A program made the translations under genes and the position numbers. Below the pieces are notes generated by a model, which was not told where the DNA came from, made no database searches, and was given only the letters and a program-made list of their open reading frames with translations. From an uncultured Pseudomonadota bacterium (lineage in GTDB: Bacteria > Myxococcota_A > UBA796 > SXON01), in assembly GCA_903885375.1 (NCBI GenBank), contig CAISIK010000003.1, forward strand, positions 1 through 40,057: DNA of 40,057 bases. The letters run 5' to 3'. Of the stretch, positions 15,393 to 23,921 are shown piece after piece (within the stretch, counting starts at the first letter, position 1; every line of letters begins with the position of its first letter).

Positions 15393-16049
15393 ATGGCCGG
15401 ATTTATCGAGTTCTACCGCGAAGGCGGGTGGGGTATGCACCTCATCCTGGCCTGCCTCCTCACCTCCATCGGCATCATCATCGAGCGCATCAAGGCGCTC
15501 TGGCTCGACAGCTCCGAGAACAAGCACGCGCTGCTCACGGGCCTCAACCAGCACATCATGCGGGGCGACGTGCAGGCCGCGATCCGCTGGCTCGCTTCCC
15601 AGAAGCAGGGCCCGATCAGCCGCATCCTCCGCGCGGGCCTCATGAAGGCGCACCGCCCCGACAAGGAAATCCAGGCGGCGCTCGATCAGGCCTCCCTGAG
15701 CGAAGTCCCCTACATCGAGGCGCGCACCGGCTACCTCGCCGTGCTCTCGAACACCGCCACCCTCTGCGCCCTCATCGGCACGATCTCGGGTCTCATCAAG
15801 ACCTTCAGCTCGCTGTCCGGCGCCGACCCCGCGAAGAAGTCCGAGCTCCTCTCCGCCGGTATCTCCGAGGCGATGCACTGCACGCTCTTCGGTCTCGCCA
15901 GCGCGGCGTTCGTCATCGTGATCTACGCGGTCATCCAGGCGAAGACCCAGCACACGATCGAAGCCATCAACGAGTCCATCGTCGCCGAGCTCAACTTCGT
16001 CCTGTCCAACCGCGCCGCCAAGCAAGAAGGCGCGCAGGCGGTGGGGTAA
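15393..16049 (+). CDS. MotA/TolQ/ExbB proton-channel protein
   Basis: A 218-residue inner-membrane protein with three transmembrane segments (about 14-32, 116-138 and 160-183) and a cytoplasmic loop between the first two, the TolQ/ExbB layout. With ExbD/TolR partners it converts the proton gradient into force across the envelope. AGGAG precedes ATG 15393 by five bases. The next two genes both encode ExbD/TolR-like proteins. One TolQ-like plus two TolR-like genes is the arrangement of the Myxococcus gliding motor AglR-AglQ-AglS, so a motility or envelope-transport motor is possible. A TonB-type energiser cannot be ruled out; no TonB gene is nearby. Confidence 0.88.
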   Translation: MAGFIEFYREGGWGMHLILACLLTSIGIIIERIKALWLDSSENKHALLTGLNQHIMRGDVQAAIRWLASQKQGPISRILRAGLMKAHRPDKEIQAALDQASLSEVPYIEARTGYLAVLSNTATLCALIGTISGLIKTFSSLSGADPAKKSELLSAGISEAMHCTLFGLASAAFVIVIYAVIQAKTQHTIEAINESIVAELNFVLSNRAAKQEGAQAVG

Positions 16050-16052
16050 GTC

Positions 16053-16577
16053 ATGGGCGTTTCGGTTGAGGGAGGCAAAGGCCGCGGCAAGTCCATGGGC
16101 GTCGAGCTCAACCTCGTCCCGTTCATCGACTTCCTTTCGTGCCTCATCGCCTTCCTCATGATGACCGCCGTCATGACCGAAATCCACTCGCTCGAAGTGG
16201 AACAGAGCGTCTCGCCGCCGGATGCGGAGCCCCCGCCCCCTGTGGATCCTCCCCCTCCCCCGCCGCTCACGGTTCACGTGCGCGCCGATGGAATGTGGCT
16301 GGCCCGAAAGGTGGAAGAGGGTGTCCAGATTCCTCGCGTCGGCGAAGAGAACGACTGGGTGAAGCTCGAGGAGCTGATGACCAAGGATCACGAGACGTAC
16401 CCGACGGAGGAGATGATCGTCATCAACACCGACGACGGCGTTGAGTACGACAACATGGCGCGCGTGCTGGATCTCAGCCGCCGGATCGGCTACCCCAAGA
16501 CGCTCCTCGCCGGTGGCCCTGCCGCCGCCGTGGCGCCCTGGGATGCCGCCGCCGCCGCCCCCGCCGGAGTCCCGTAA
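16053..16577 (+). CDS. ExbD/TolR-like protein 1, with proline-rich periplasmic stalk
   Basis: A 174-residue bitopic protein. A short basic N-terminus is followed by a single helix (NLVPFIDFLSCLIAFLMM, about 20-40) with the conserved proton-carrying aspartate (PFID). After the membrane comes a proline-run stalk (DAEPPPPVDPPPPPPL, about 57-72), then a periplasmic domain and an Ala/Pro-rich tail. It starts three bases after the exbB-like stop and its TAA overlaps the next start by one base. The polyproline stalk is longer than in standard ExbD and could span toward the peptidoglycan. Confidence 0.87.
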   Translation: MGVSVEGGKGRGKSMGVELNLVPFIDFLSCLIAFLMMTAVMTEIHSLEVEQSVSPPDAEPPPPVDPPPPPPLTVHVRADGMWLARKVEEGVQIPRVGEENDWVKLEELMTKDHETYPTEEMIVINTDDGVEYDNMARVLDLSRRIGYPKTLLAGGPAAAVAPWDAAAAAPAGVP

Positions 16578-17137
16578 TGAGCATCATCGTCCCCGGGCGC
16601 CGCCCGGCGTTCGCGCCCCTCGGTCGCCTCCGTGCGAGTTCCCTGTCGAGCGGGAAGAAGAGCGGCTTCGTATCGCTCAACCTCACGCCGATGGTGGACA
16701 TGTTCACCATCCTCGTCGTCTTCCTGATCCAGCTCTTCAAGGCTTCGGGTGAGGTGGAACTGTCGAGCCGCATCACGGTTCCCCGCACGCTCGCCAGCCA
16801 GCCTCTCGAAGGAGAGACGGGTACGGTCGTGCAGGTGTCGCAGGAGATCCTGCTCCTCGACAGCCAGCCGTTCAGCGCGGAAGAGATGGGCTCCGAGCTC
16901 GACGTGCCGATCCCCGGCATGGTCACCCGCCTCACGGCGATCCGCGAGCAGAACGAGAAGATCTTCGGTCGTGACCCCACGAAGCCCTACGATGGCATCC
17001 TGATCATCCAGGCCGACATCAAGACGGACTTCCGCACCGTGCGCCGCATCATCGCCTCGGCGAACGGTGCCGGCTGGGCCAAGATGAAGTTCGTCACGCA
17101 GCCCGCGGCCAAGCCCAAGGCTGAAGGCGCCGAGTAG
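16577..17137 (+). CDS. ExbD/TolR-like protein 2
   Basis: A 186-residue bitopic protein: a basic, Ser-rich N-terminus (about 1-30), then one helix (LNLTPMVDMFTILVVFLIQL) with the conserved aspartate, then a periplasmic domain (DGILIIQADIKTDFRTVRRII is the ExbD fold end). ATG 16577 overlaps the TAA of the preceding gene. It differs strongly from protein 1, as AglQ does from AglS, suggesting two distinct stator subunits. The operon ends with a strong terminator. Confidence 0.88.
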   Translation: MSIIVPGRRPAFAPLGRLRASSLSSGKKSGFVSLNLTPMVDMFTILVVFLIQLFKASGEVELSSRITVPRTLASQPLEGETGTVVQVSQEILLLDSQPFSAEEMGSELDVPIPGMVTRLTAIREQNEKIFGRDPTKPYDGILIIQADIKTDFRTVRRIIASANGAGWAKMKFVTQPAAKPKAEGAE

Positions 17138-17155
17138 TCGTTCCGGACCGGTTTC

Positions 17156-17188
17156 AGCGGCCGCCTTCGGGCGGCCGCTTTCGCTTTT
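17156..17188 (+). terminator. Rho-independent terminator of the ExbB/ExbD operon
   Basis: AGCGGCCGCC (17156-17165), a TTCG tetraloop (17166-17169) and GGCGGCCGCT (17170-17179) form a perfect 10-bp stem, followed by the T-rich tail TTCGCTTTT. It lies 18 bases after the last exbD stop and is the best terminator in the window. Confidence 0.85.
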
Positions 17189-17228
17189 GGGCCCAGCCTG
17201 CCGCCGGGTGGTGGGGTAAGCGGCCCCC

Positions 17229-18956
17229 ATGGGCCACCTCGAACAGCTTCGTCAGTCGCTCGAACGCGAGCGGAAGGCGATCGAGGCCGAGCACGCCGAG
17301 CTCCGATCGCTGCCGTTGGCGGCGCGGCGGGCGCTAGGCTTCTCGCTCTACCCGCTCTCGCTCGACACCACGGAGCTCCGGAGCCGAAACCGCGTGAACG
17401 TGGTGCTCCGCGGCGATGACCTTGGCGACACCTTCGAGCCCGGCGCGCCCGTGCTCCTGGCCCCGCTCGGCAAGCCCGACGTGGGCATGGCGGCGCGCGT
17501 GGAAGGTTCCGACGAGACCGCCATCGAGCTGCGCGTGGCCGACGTGCCCGAGGGCCCAGGGCCCTGGTGTGTGAGCCGCCGGCTCGACCACAGCCAGATG
17601 GACGACTGGCGCGCCGCGCTCGAACGTGCCGAGCGACTGACCGGTCCGCTGGTCGGGCAGTTGCTGGGCAGCGAGGCCCCCTACCGGCCCGACCCGCTGG
17701 AGCACCCGGCGTTCGCCAAGCTGAACGACTCGCAGCGGGCCGCGGCCGAGCTGGCCTTCGGCGCCACGGAGATCGGGCTGGTGCACGGTCCGCCCGGCAC
17801 GGGCAAGACCCACACGCTGGTGGCCGTCCTGAAGGCGCTCCGCGAGGTGGGCGAGCGCCCCTGGGCCCTCGCCGAGAGCAACGCCGCCGTGGACCACCTC
17901 GCCCTCCGAGCCAAGGAGGCGGGGCTCGATGTAGTGCGCCTCGGCGTGAGCGCGCGGATCGGCTCCGAGGTGCAGCCGCTCACCCTTGAGTGGCGCATCC
18001 TCAACGGCGCGCGCGCCGAGGTCATCCGCGGGCTGATGCGTCAGGCCTCCCGCACCTCGGGCCCCGAGGGCTGGGAGCTGCGCGATGCGATCCGCGCCGA
18101 GTGGGCGGTCGCCAAGCGCGAGATCCTCGATTCCTGCGACGTGATCGCGATGACGCTCGGCACGCTGGCCACCCGGGGCAAGAACCTCGCCGCGCCGCGA
18201 ACCGCCGTCGTGGACGAGGCCTCGCAGGTGATGGAGCCCGCGCTCTGGCCGCTCGTGGGCCGCGTGAAGCGCCTCCTGCTCTTCGGCGACCCGCTCCAGC
18301 TCGGCCCGATCGTAAAGTCGCGCGACCCCCTCCTGGAGCGCTCCTTGCTGGCGCGCCTCGTCGAGGCGGGGTTCAAGTTCCCCATGCTGGAGGAACAGTA
18401 CCGGATGAACGATGAGCTGCTCACGCTGAGCGCCGCCACCTACGCCGGCCGGCTGCGCTCCCATCCGAGCGTGGCCACCCCCGCGCGGTCGCCCGCCGCG
18501 GAGTGGGTCGACACGGCGGGCATGAGCTTCGACGAGGAGGCCGACGGCCTCCAGTCCTTCCACAACCCCGGCGAGCTGGGCCTCCTCCGGAAGGTGTGGG
18601 CCGGCCTCCAGGCGGAGGGGGTGCAGCCGCACGAGGTGGCGATCGTCACGCCCTACCGCGCCCAGCTCCAGCGCATCCGCGCCGCGTTCCCGCAAATCGA
18701 GTCCGGCTCCATCAACGCCTTCCAGGGCCGGGAGCGGTCCGTGGTCGTCGCGTCGTTCGTGCGGAGCAACCCCGACCAGCGCCTGGGCTTCGTGGCCGAC
18801 CCTCGCCGCTTGAATGTGACCGTCACCCGCGCGCGCGACCGGTTCATCGCCATCGGCGACACCGCCACCCTCGGGGCGAACCCCGACTACCAGCGTGTCA
18901 TCGACACCATCGCCGCCCTCGGCGGCTACCGCTCCGGCTGGGAGATGGTGGACTGA
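17229..18956 (+). CDS. Upf1/IGHMBP2-like superfamily 1B helicase
   Basis: A 575-residue helicase. Walker A is GPPGTGKTHT (from 187), motif II is DEASQ, motif III GDPLQLGP, then LEEQYRMN, VAIVTPYRAQ, INAFQGRERSVVVASFVRSN (motif V) and LNVTVTRARDR (motif VI). The N-terminal 100 residues hold a small beta-barrel-like domain as in human SMUBP-2, which unwinds RNA and DNA 5' to 3'. The start is ATG 17229: no ribosome site, but TAAGCG 12 bases upstream. The 3' end overlaps the convergent ctp-like gene by 31 bases. Confidence 0.9.
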   Translation: MGHLEQLRQSLERERKAIEAEHAELRSLPLAARRALGFSLYPLSLDTTELRSRNRVNVVLRGDDLGDTFEPGAPVLLAPLGKPDVGMAARVEGSDETAIELRVADVPEGPGPWCVSRRLDHSQMDDWRAALERAERLTGPLVGQLLGSEAPYRPDPLEHPAFAKLNDSQRAAAELAFGATEIGLVHGPPGTGKTHTLVAVLKALREVGERPWALAESNAAVDHLALRAKEAGLDVVRLGVSARIGSEVQPLTLEWRILNGARAEVIRGLMRQASRTSGPEGWELRDAIRAEWAVAKREILDSCDVIAMTLGTLATRGKNLAAPRTAVVDEASQVMEPALWPLVGRVKRLLLFGDPLQLGPIVKSRDPLLERSLLARLVEAGFKFPMLEEQYRMNDELLTLSAATYAGRLRSHPSVATPARSPAAEWVDTAGMSFDEEADGLQSFHNPGELGLLRKVWAGLQAEGVQPHEVAIVTPYRAQLQRIRAAFPQIESGSINAFQGRERSVVVASFVRSNPDQRLGFVADPRRLNVTVTRARDRFIAIGDTATLGANPDYQRVIDTIAALGGYRSGWEMVD

Positions 18957-20050
18957 AGGGCGGCGAGCCCGGCGGCCAGCTGCGGGTCGTCGCGAAGCCG
19001 CGTGGACATCGGCGTGCGCGGGCCGAACGACGCCGCCCCCGCTTCGACCACCACGTCGGGCTGGAGCCCCAGGTGCGCCGGCACGCCGCGCCCGGAGGGC
19101 AGACGGTAGCTGCCCACGGTGAGCTTGAGCACCGAGCCATCCTCGTACTGGAAATAGCGCAGCACCGAGCCCTTGCCCCAGGTGTGGGTGCCGAGGAGCC
19201 GCGCGCGCTTCATGTCCTGCAGCGAGCCGGCCACGATCTCCGCGGCGCTGGCGGTCTCGCCGTTGACGAGCACCACCAGCGGGAAGCTCCAGTCGGAGGC
19301 CGCGGCCGTGGCCTGGACGACCGCATCGGGCTCCCCGCGCACCTGCGTCGACACGATCACGCCCGTGCGCACGAAACGGTCCACCAGTTCGCCCGCCTCC
19401 TCCACGCGCCCGCCCGGGTTGTCGCGGAGGTCGAGCACGAGCCCCTTCGCGGTCGGGCGGGAGGGGATGCCGGCGGCCAGGGGTACGTCCACGTCGTCCC
19501 CGAAGTGGCGCACGCGGGCATACCACACGCCTCCCCCGAGGGGCTCCACCTCCACCGCCGGGGGCGTGGCGCGCCCCCGAAGCACCACCTTCTCCACGCG
19601 GCTCTCCCCCCGCACCAGCGTGAACCGGACCGTGGTGCTCGCGGGCCCGGTCAGCCCGACGGCATCGACGCCCGCGAGGCAATCGCCCACGCCCACGCCG
19701 GCGCGCTCCGCCGGGCTCCACGGCTCCACGGCGGCCACGCGGAGCCCGCAGGGGTCGGCCGCCACGGTCACCCCGATGCCCACCTCCAGCCCGGCCTCGG
19801 CCTGCCGAATGCGGGTCCATTCTTCGGGCGGGAAGTAGTCGCTGTGCTCGTCGAGCACCGCCGGAACCCCTTCGAGGGCGGCGTGCACCACATCGAGGAG
19901 CGGCAGCTCCGTCTGGTAGTGGGCGTCCACATCGCTGAGCACGCGCGCGAACAAGTCGAGCCCCGCGTAGGGATCGCTGGCGCCCACGAGCAGCGTCACG
20001 CTCACGCCAGCGAAGAAGGCGCCGACCTGACCGAAGCGCGCGCGGGTCAC
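18926..20050 (-). CDS. S41 family C-terminal processing peptidase with PDZ domain
   Basis: A 374-residue protease. An N-terminal hydrophobic segment (about 8-24) anchors or exports it. A PDZ domain follows (EPWSPAERAGVGVGDCL), then the S41 core: LVLDLRDNPGG, the catalytic serine in GETASAAEI (about Ser268) and the lysine in WGKGSVLRY (about Lys293). Start GTG 20050 overlaps the envC-like stop as GTGA, which makes it the best choice over GTG 20062. It is the last gene of the ftsE-ftsX-envC-ctp operon, an order found in many proteobacteria. There the protease is thought to trim envelope or division factors. Its 3' end overlaps the helicase gene tail to tail. Confidence 0.9.
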   Translation of the reverse strand: MTRARFGQVGAFFAGVSVTLLVGASDPYAGLDLFARVLSDVDAHYQTELPLLDVVHAALEGVPAVLDEHSDYFPPEEWTRIRQAEAGLEVGIGVTVAADPCGLRVAAVEPWSPAERAGVGVGDCLAGVDAVGLTGPASTTVRFTLVRGESRVEKVVLRGRATPPAVEVEPLGGGVWYARVRHFGDDVDVPLAAGIPSRPTAKGLVLDLRDNPGGRVEEAGELVDRFVRTGVIVSTQVRGEPDAVVQATAAASDWSFPLVVLVNGETASAAEIVAGSLQDMKRARLLGTHTWGKGSVLRYFQYEDGSVLKLTVGSYRLPSGRGVPAHLGLQPDVVVEAGAASFGPRTPMSTRLRDDPQLAAGLAALQSTISQPER

Positions 20051-21108
20051 CTGGCCAGCCACTCTGCGGGGTCCTGGGGCGTGCCGTTGTACCGAACCTC
20101 GAAGTGGAGCTGGGGCGTGCCCTCCACGGCGAGGCCGGTCGTTCCCACCGTGCCCAGCACATCGCCGGCCTTCACGGCCTGGTCCACCACCACGCGCAGG
20201 CCGTTGGCGTGGGCGTAGAGGGTGGTGAAGCTGCCGTGCTGGAGCATGACCATCTGCCCGTAGCCGCGCACGTAGCCGGCCCGGGTGACGATCCCGCCGA
20301 AAACCGCACGGAAGGAGGCCCCGGGGTCGGCCAGCCAGTCCATCCCAGGGTTGTTGCTGCGTGCGCCGCTCACCTCATCCGTCCACGCGCCGAAGCCCCG
20401 GAGCAGGCGACCGCTCACCGGACGCGGCAGGCGACCGCGCTCGGCGCGGAAGTCCGCCGTGGTGGGCGCCGCGGCCGTCGCGGGCATCGTGGCCTCGCGG
20501 CTCATGACCGAGGCCTGGAGCTCCCGCCGGGCCTCCGCGGTCTCCGTGAGCGTGCGCCCCACGAGCGCCGGCTCCCGCCGGACCTCCACCACGAGCGCCC
20601 GCCGCCGCGCCCGCTCCGCGCTCAGGCTCTCCCGCTGCACCCGCAACGAATCGCGGAGCTGCGTCGTGCTCGCCTGTGCAGCGGCTGCGGCCGCGGCCGA
20701 CTCGCGCCTCTGCACCGCCAGCGCGGCGAACTCGGTGGTGCGGGCCTCCTCCGCCGCGAGGATCGCCCGCAGGTAGGTGGTGCGGCGCCTCAGCTCCACC
20801 GCATCGTCGGCGCCGAACAACAGCCTCAGCACCCCGTACCGGCGCAGACGGTACAAGCCCTGGAGGAGCGTGGCCGCGCCTTCGCCCCGGGCCTCGATCT
20901 TCCCTTCCGCCTCCTCCGCCTGCGCGACGAGGCGGGCGTGGGAGGCCTCCGTTTCGGCGAGCGTGGCTTCGAGCGTGGCGAGCTGCCCGTCAAGCGCGGC
21001 GATCTGCGTGTCGAAGGCCTCGATCTCGCCGAGCACCATCCGCGCGTCGGGCGCCGCCGGCGCCGGCCCCGTGAGGATCACCCCGGCGAGCAGGAGCGCC
21101 GCGATCAC
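20047..21108 (-). CDS. envC: EnvC-like murein hydrolase activator (coiled coil plus degenerate LytM domain)
   Basis: A 353-residue exported protein. A signal peptide (1-18) is followed by a long Ala/Glu/Arg-rich coiled coil (about 22-215) and a LytM/peptidase M23 domain (about 230-353). The first zinc-binding His is replaced by Asn (NNPGMDWLA, where active enzymes have HxGxD), while LYAH and LHFE remain. The enzyme is therefore probably inactive, as EnvC and NlpD are, and acts by activating amidases at the septum. It is controlled by FtsEX, whose genes lie directly upstream with a 4-base overlap. Confidence 0.88.
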   Translation of the reverse strand: MIAALLLAGVILTGPAPAAPDARMVLGEIEAFDTQIAALDGQLATLEATLAETEASHARLVAQAEEAEGKIEARGEGAATLLQGLYRLRRYGVLRLLFGADDAVELRRRTTYLRAILAAEEARTTEFAALAVQRRESAAAAAAAQASTTQLRDSLRVQRESLSAERARRRALVVEVRREPALVGRTLTETAEARRELQASVMSREATMPATAAAPTTADFRAERGRLPRPVSGRLLRGFGAWTDEVSGARSNNPGMDWLADPGASFRAVFGGIVTRAGYVRGYGQMVMLQHGSFTTLYAHANGLRVVVDQAVKAGDVLGTVGTTGLAVEGTPQLHFEVRYNGTPQDPAEWLAR

Positions 21109-21995
21109 GCCAGCCTCGACAGGAACCTTCTTACCGCCAACCCGGCCGCCGCCACCCCGATCGCCACGCCCGTGACCAGCAGCAGCACGATGGCGGAGGG
21201 CTGCAGGAAGGCCAGCCCGCCCTCGCCGAGCGCGAGCGGGATCGCCTCCGGGAGCCGCGCCACTACGAGCCGATGCACGGCGTAGAGCAGCGCCACTGCC
21301 GCGCCACCGCCAGCGACCCCCTGGATGGCCCCCTCCACGAGGAAGGGGGAGAGGATGTAGCTGTCGGTCGCGCCCACGAGGCGCAGGATCTCAAGCTCGT
21401 CGCGACGGGCGTAGACCACGAGGTTGATGGTGTTCCCCACGAGGAACAGCGCGGCGACCACGAGGATTCCGCCGAGCGCCACCCCGAGGATGGTGAGCGT
21501 GCGGAGGAAGGCGCCCGAGCGCTCCACCCACTCGCGCCCGTAGTCGATGTCGCCGAAGCGCCCGCCCTGCTCGAGGCTGGCCGCGAAGGCATCGAGGCCC
21601 TCCGGCGAGGTGTAGGCGGGGCGGAGCGCAATCTCCAGCGAGGACGGCAGCGCGCCCTCGCCGAGCTCCTTCACCATGGCTTCCACCTCGGGCACCCGCT
21701 CCAGCATCCAGGTGCGCGCCTGCTCGCTGGTGACCCACTCCACGCTCTCCACCTCCGGGCGCCCGGCGAGCTCGGAACGCGCGGCCGCCTGCACCTCGGC
21801 GCTCTGCCCCGGCGCAAAGTAGGCCGACACGTGCACATCCCGCTTCCAGCCGCTCACCACGGCCTCCAGGTTGCCCACGATCATCGCGTAGGCGCCCAGC
21901 AGGACCAGCGCGGCGGCGATCACGCCTGCGCCCACGCCCGCGAGGTAGGTGTGCTCACGGAGGCCGCGGAGCGCATGGCGGAAGGCCTGGTTCAT
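21105..21995 (-). CDS. ftsX: Cell division protein FtsX
   Basis: A 296-residue membrane protein with four helices (about 21-43, 165-190, 220-243 and 258-285). A periplasmic loop of about 120 residues after the first helix carries the partner-binding part (VHVSAYFAPGQSAEVQ). This is the FtsX layout. It couples ATP hydrolysis by FtsE in the cytoplasm to activation of the EnvC-like hydrolase regulator outside. Both ends overlap the neighbours by four bases (ATGA). Confidence 0.92.
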   Translation of the reverse strand: MNQAFRHALRGLREHTYLAGVGAGVIAAALVLLGAYAMIVGNLEAVVSGWKRDVHVSAYFAPGQSAEVQAAARSELAGRPEVESVEWVTSEQARTWMLERVPEVEAMVKELGEGALPSSLEIALRPAYTSPEGLDAFAASLEQGGRFGDIDYGREWVERSGAFLRTLTILGVALGGILVVAALFLVGNTINLVVYARRDELEILRLVGATDSYILSPFLVEGAIQGVAGGGAAVALLYAVHRLVVARLPEAIPLALGEGGLAFLQPSAIVLLLVTGVAIGVAAAGLAVRRFLSRLA

Positions 21996-22669
21996 CGGCG
22001 CGCCGCCCCGAGGGTGCTGCCGACCACGAGCCGCCCATCCACGAAGCGGAGGCGGCGGTAGGGGAAGCGGTCCATCAGCCCCACGTCGTGGGTGGCCACG
22101 AGCACGGTGGTGCCGCGCAGGTTGATGGCCTGGAGGATCTCCATGACCTCGACCGCCATGGCGCCGTCGAGGTTTCCGGTGGGCTCGTCGGCAAGGAGGA
22201 TGGCCGGGTCGTTCACGATGGCGCGGGCGATCGCCACGCGCTGCTTCTCACCGCCGCTCAGCACGCCGGCCTTGTCTTCTTCGCGGCCCTTCAACCCCAC
22301 GATGTTGAGCACGGCGGGCACGCGGCGCCGGATCGCATCGGGCTCGGCCCCGATGACCTCGAGCGCCATCCCCACGTTCTCCGCGACGGTGCGTTGCGGC
22401 AGCAGCTTGAAGTCCTGGAAAACCACCCCGAGGTTGCGGCGGAGGCTGGGCAACTGGCGCGAGTCGAGCTTGGAAACGTCGGTGCCCGCGATGAGCATCT
22501 TGCCGGTGCTGGGCCGCTCGGCGCCGTACAGGAGCTTGAGCATCGTGGACTTTCCGGCGCCCGAAGGCCCGGTCACGTACACCATCTCGCCCTTTTCGAC
22601 GTGGAGCGACACGTCGCGGAGGGCGTCGCGATCGCCGTAGGACTTTCCGATGTGGTAGAGGCGAATCAC
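21992..22669 (-). CDS. ftsE: Cell division ATP-binding protein FtsE
   Basis: A 225-residue ABC ATPase. Walker A GPSGAGKST (34-42), Q-loop VFQDFKLLP, signature LSGGEKQRVAIARA, Walker B LLADEPTGNLD and the H-loop ATHD are all intact. FtsE pairs with FtsX at the division site. Start GTG 22669. A GATAAC/TAACGT stretch lies 10-17 bases upstream in the 55-bp divergent gap to nadD and could serve as a -10 element. Confidence 0.93.
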   Translation of the reverse strand: MIRLYHIGKSYGDRDALRDVSLHVEKGEMVYVTGPSGAGKSTMLKLLYGAERPSTGKMLIAGTDVSKLDSRQLPSLRRNLGVVFQDFKLLPQRTVAENVGMALEVIGAEPDAIRRRVPAVLNIVGLKGREEDKAGVLSGGEKQRVAIARAIVNDPAILLADEPTGNLDGAMAVEVMEILQAINLRGTTVLVATHDVGLMDRFPYRRLRFVDGRLVVGSTLGAARR

Positions 22670-22724
22670 GGGGCGGCTACGTTATCACGGGGGCCGAGGC
22701 GCTTCTGGCGTCGGGGAGCGCAGC

Positions 22725-23264
22725 GTGAGGGTCGCCGTCTTTGGAGGCAGCTTCAACCCGCCGCATGTGGGCCACGCGATGATCGCGGGCTGGCTGCGAT
22801 GGACCGATCGGGCCGACGAGGTGTGGCTCCTCCCCACCCACGTGCACGCCTTCGGCAAGCCGCTGGCGCCCTTCGCCGCGCGCATGGCCGCCTGCGAGCG
22901 CATGGCGGCGCTGGTCGGGCCGCATGTGAAGGTTTCCGGCATTGAAGCCACGCTCCCCTCCCCTTCTTTCACCATCGTCACCCTCGACCGTCTGGCCGCC
23001 CTACACCCCGAGCACCGGTTCCGCCTCGTGGTGGGCGCCGACATCCTCCGTCAGGCCGCGAGCTGGAGGGAATGGTCGAGGATCGAAGAAGACTACCCTC
23101 CCATCGTCCTCGGGCGCGGCGCAGAGGCCGTGCCGGGGGCGCCGAGCTTCCCCGACGTGTCGTCCAGCGACATCCGTGCCCGCATCGCCACCGGACTACC
23201 CGTCGATCACCTCGTTCCCAGCGGGGTCGTCGAGGCATGGATGGGGAAAGCGGGCACCTCGTGA
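22725..23264 (+). CDS. nadD: Nicotinate-nucleotide adenylyltransferase
   Basis: A 179-residue nucleotidyltransferase forming deamido-NAD from nicotinate mononucleotide and ATP. It has the class motifs GGSFNPPHVGH (7-17) and SSSDIRARIA near the end. Start GTG 22725 with GGGAG upstream. It is divergent from ftsE and ends 13 bases before the convergent gmk. It is a housekeeping gene of normal length, slightly shorter than E. coli NadD. Confidence 0.9.
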   Translation: MRVAVFGGSFNPPHVGHAMIAGWLRWTDRADEVWLLPTHVHAFGKPLAPFAARMAACERMAALVGPHVKVSGIEATLPSPSFTIVTLDRLAALHPEHRFRLVVGADILRQAASWREWSRIEEDYPPIVLGRGAEAVPGAPSFPDVSSSDIRARIATGLPVDHLVPSGVVEAWMGKAGTS

Positions 23265-23277
23265 CCGGCCGGGTGGC

Positions 23278-23919
23278 TCAGCGGCGGGCGGCGAGCGTCC
23301 AGCTCTCGCGGCGGGAGCGGCGGAGGAGCTCCGCCACCAGCACGGCCTGGAACTGGGTGTGGGCGCTGGAAAGGTCGTCGTTCATCACGAGGTAGTCGTA
23401 TTCGCCGGCCTCCGCGAGCTGTTCGTCGGCCTCGCGCACCCGACGGGCCACGATCGTGTCGTCGTCGAGGCCACGGGCGCGGAGGCGCGCCTCGATCGCG
23501 GCGAGGTTGGGCGGCAGCACGAACACGCTCACCGCCTCCGGGTGCGCGGCACGCACCTGCGCGGCGCCCTGCACATCGATGTCGAGCACGATGCTGCGCC
23601 CCTCGGCGAGCGCGGCCTCCACCGGGGCGCGAGGAGTACCGTAGAAGTTGCCGTACACCTCGGCGTGCTCGAGGAGCGCGCCTCCTTCGAGGAGGCGCTC
23701 GAACGCGGCGCGGGTCACGAAGTGGTAGTCCACGCCGTCACGCTCGCCCGCACGGGGGCCGCGCGTGGTGGCCGACACGCTGAATTCCAGCCCGGGAACG
23801 GCCCTGAGCGCGGCGTGGAGCAACGTGGTCTTCCCGGACCCGCTGGGGCCGCTCACCACGAAGAGGGCGCCCACGTCGGGGGCGGTCCAACGGGCACGGA
23901 TCGACTGAAGGCCGCTCAT
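23278..23919 (-). CDS. gmk: Guanylate kinase
   Basis: A 213-residue kinase converting GMP to GDP. Walker A is GPSGSGKTT (24-32). The GMP-binding residues lie in SVSATTRGPRAGERDGVDYHF, then EVYGNFYGTP and VLDIDVQGA. It follows yicC by two bases, the usual yicC-gmk order. The N-terminus has about 15 residues more than many relatives. Confidence 0.93.
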   Translation of the reverse strand: MSGLQSIRARWTAPDVGALFVVSGPSGSGKTTLLHAALRAVPGLEFSVSATTRGPRAGERDGVDYHFVTRAAFERLLEGGALLEHAEVYGNFYGTPRAPVEAALAEGRSIVLDIDVQGAAQVRAAHPEAVSVFVLPPNLAAIEARLRARGLDDDTIVARRVREADEQLAEAGEYDYLVMNDDLSSAHTQFQAVLVAELLRRSRRESWTLAARR

Positions 23920-23921
23920 CC

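Noticed and set aside
17334..20162. Minus-strand open frame of 942 codons, and a similar one at 27333-29879
   Set aside because: Both run antisense to clear helicase and OYE/GalE/YebC genes and read as arginine- or histidine-rich noise.
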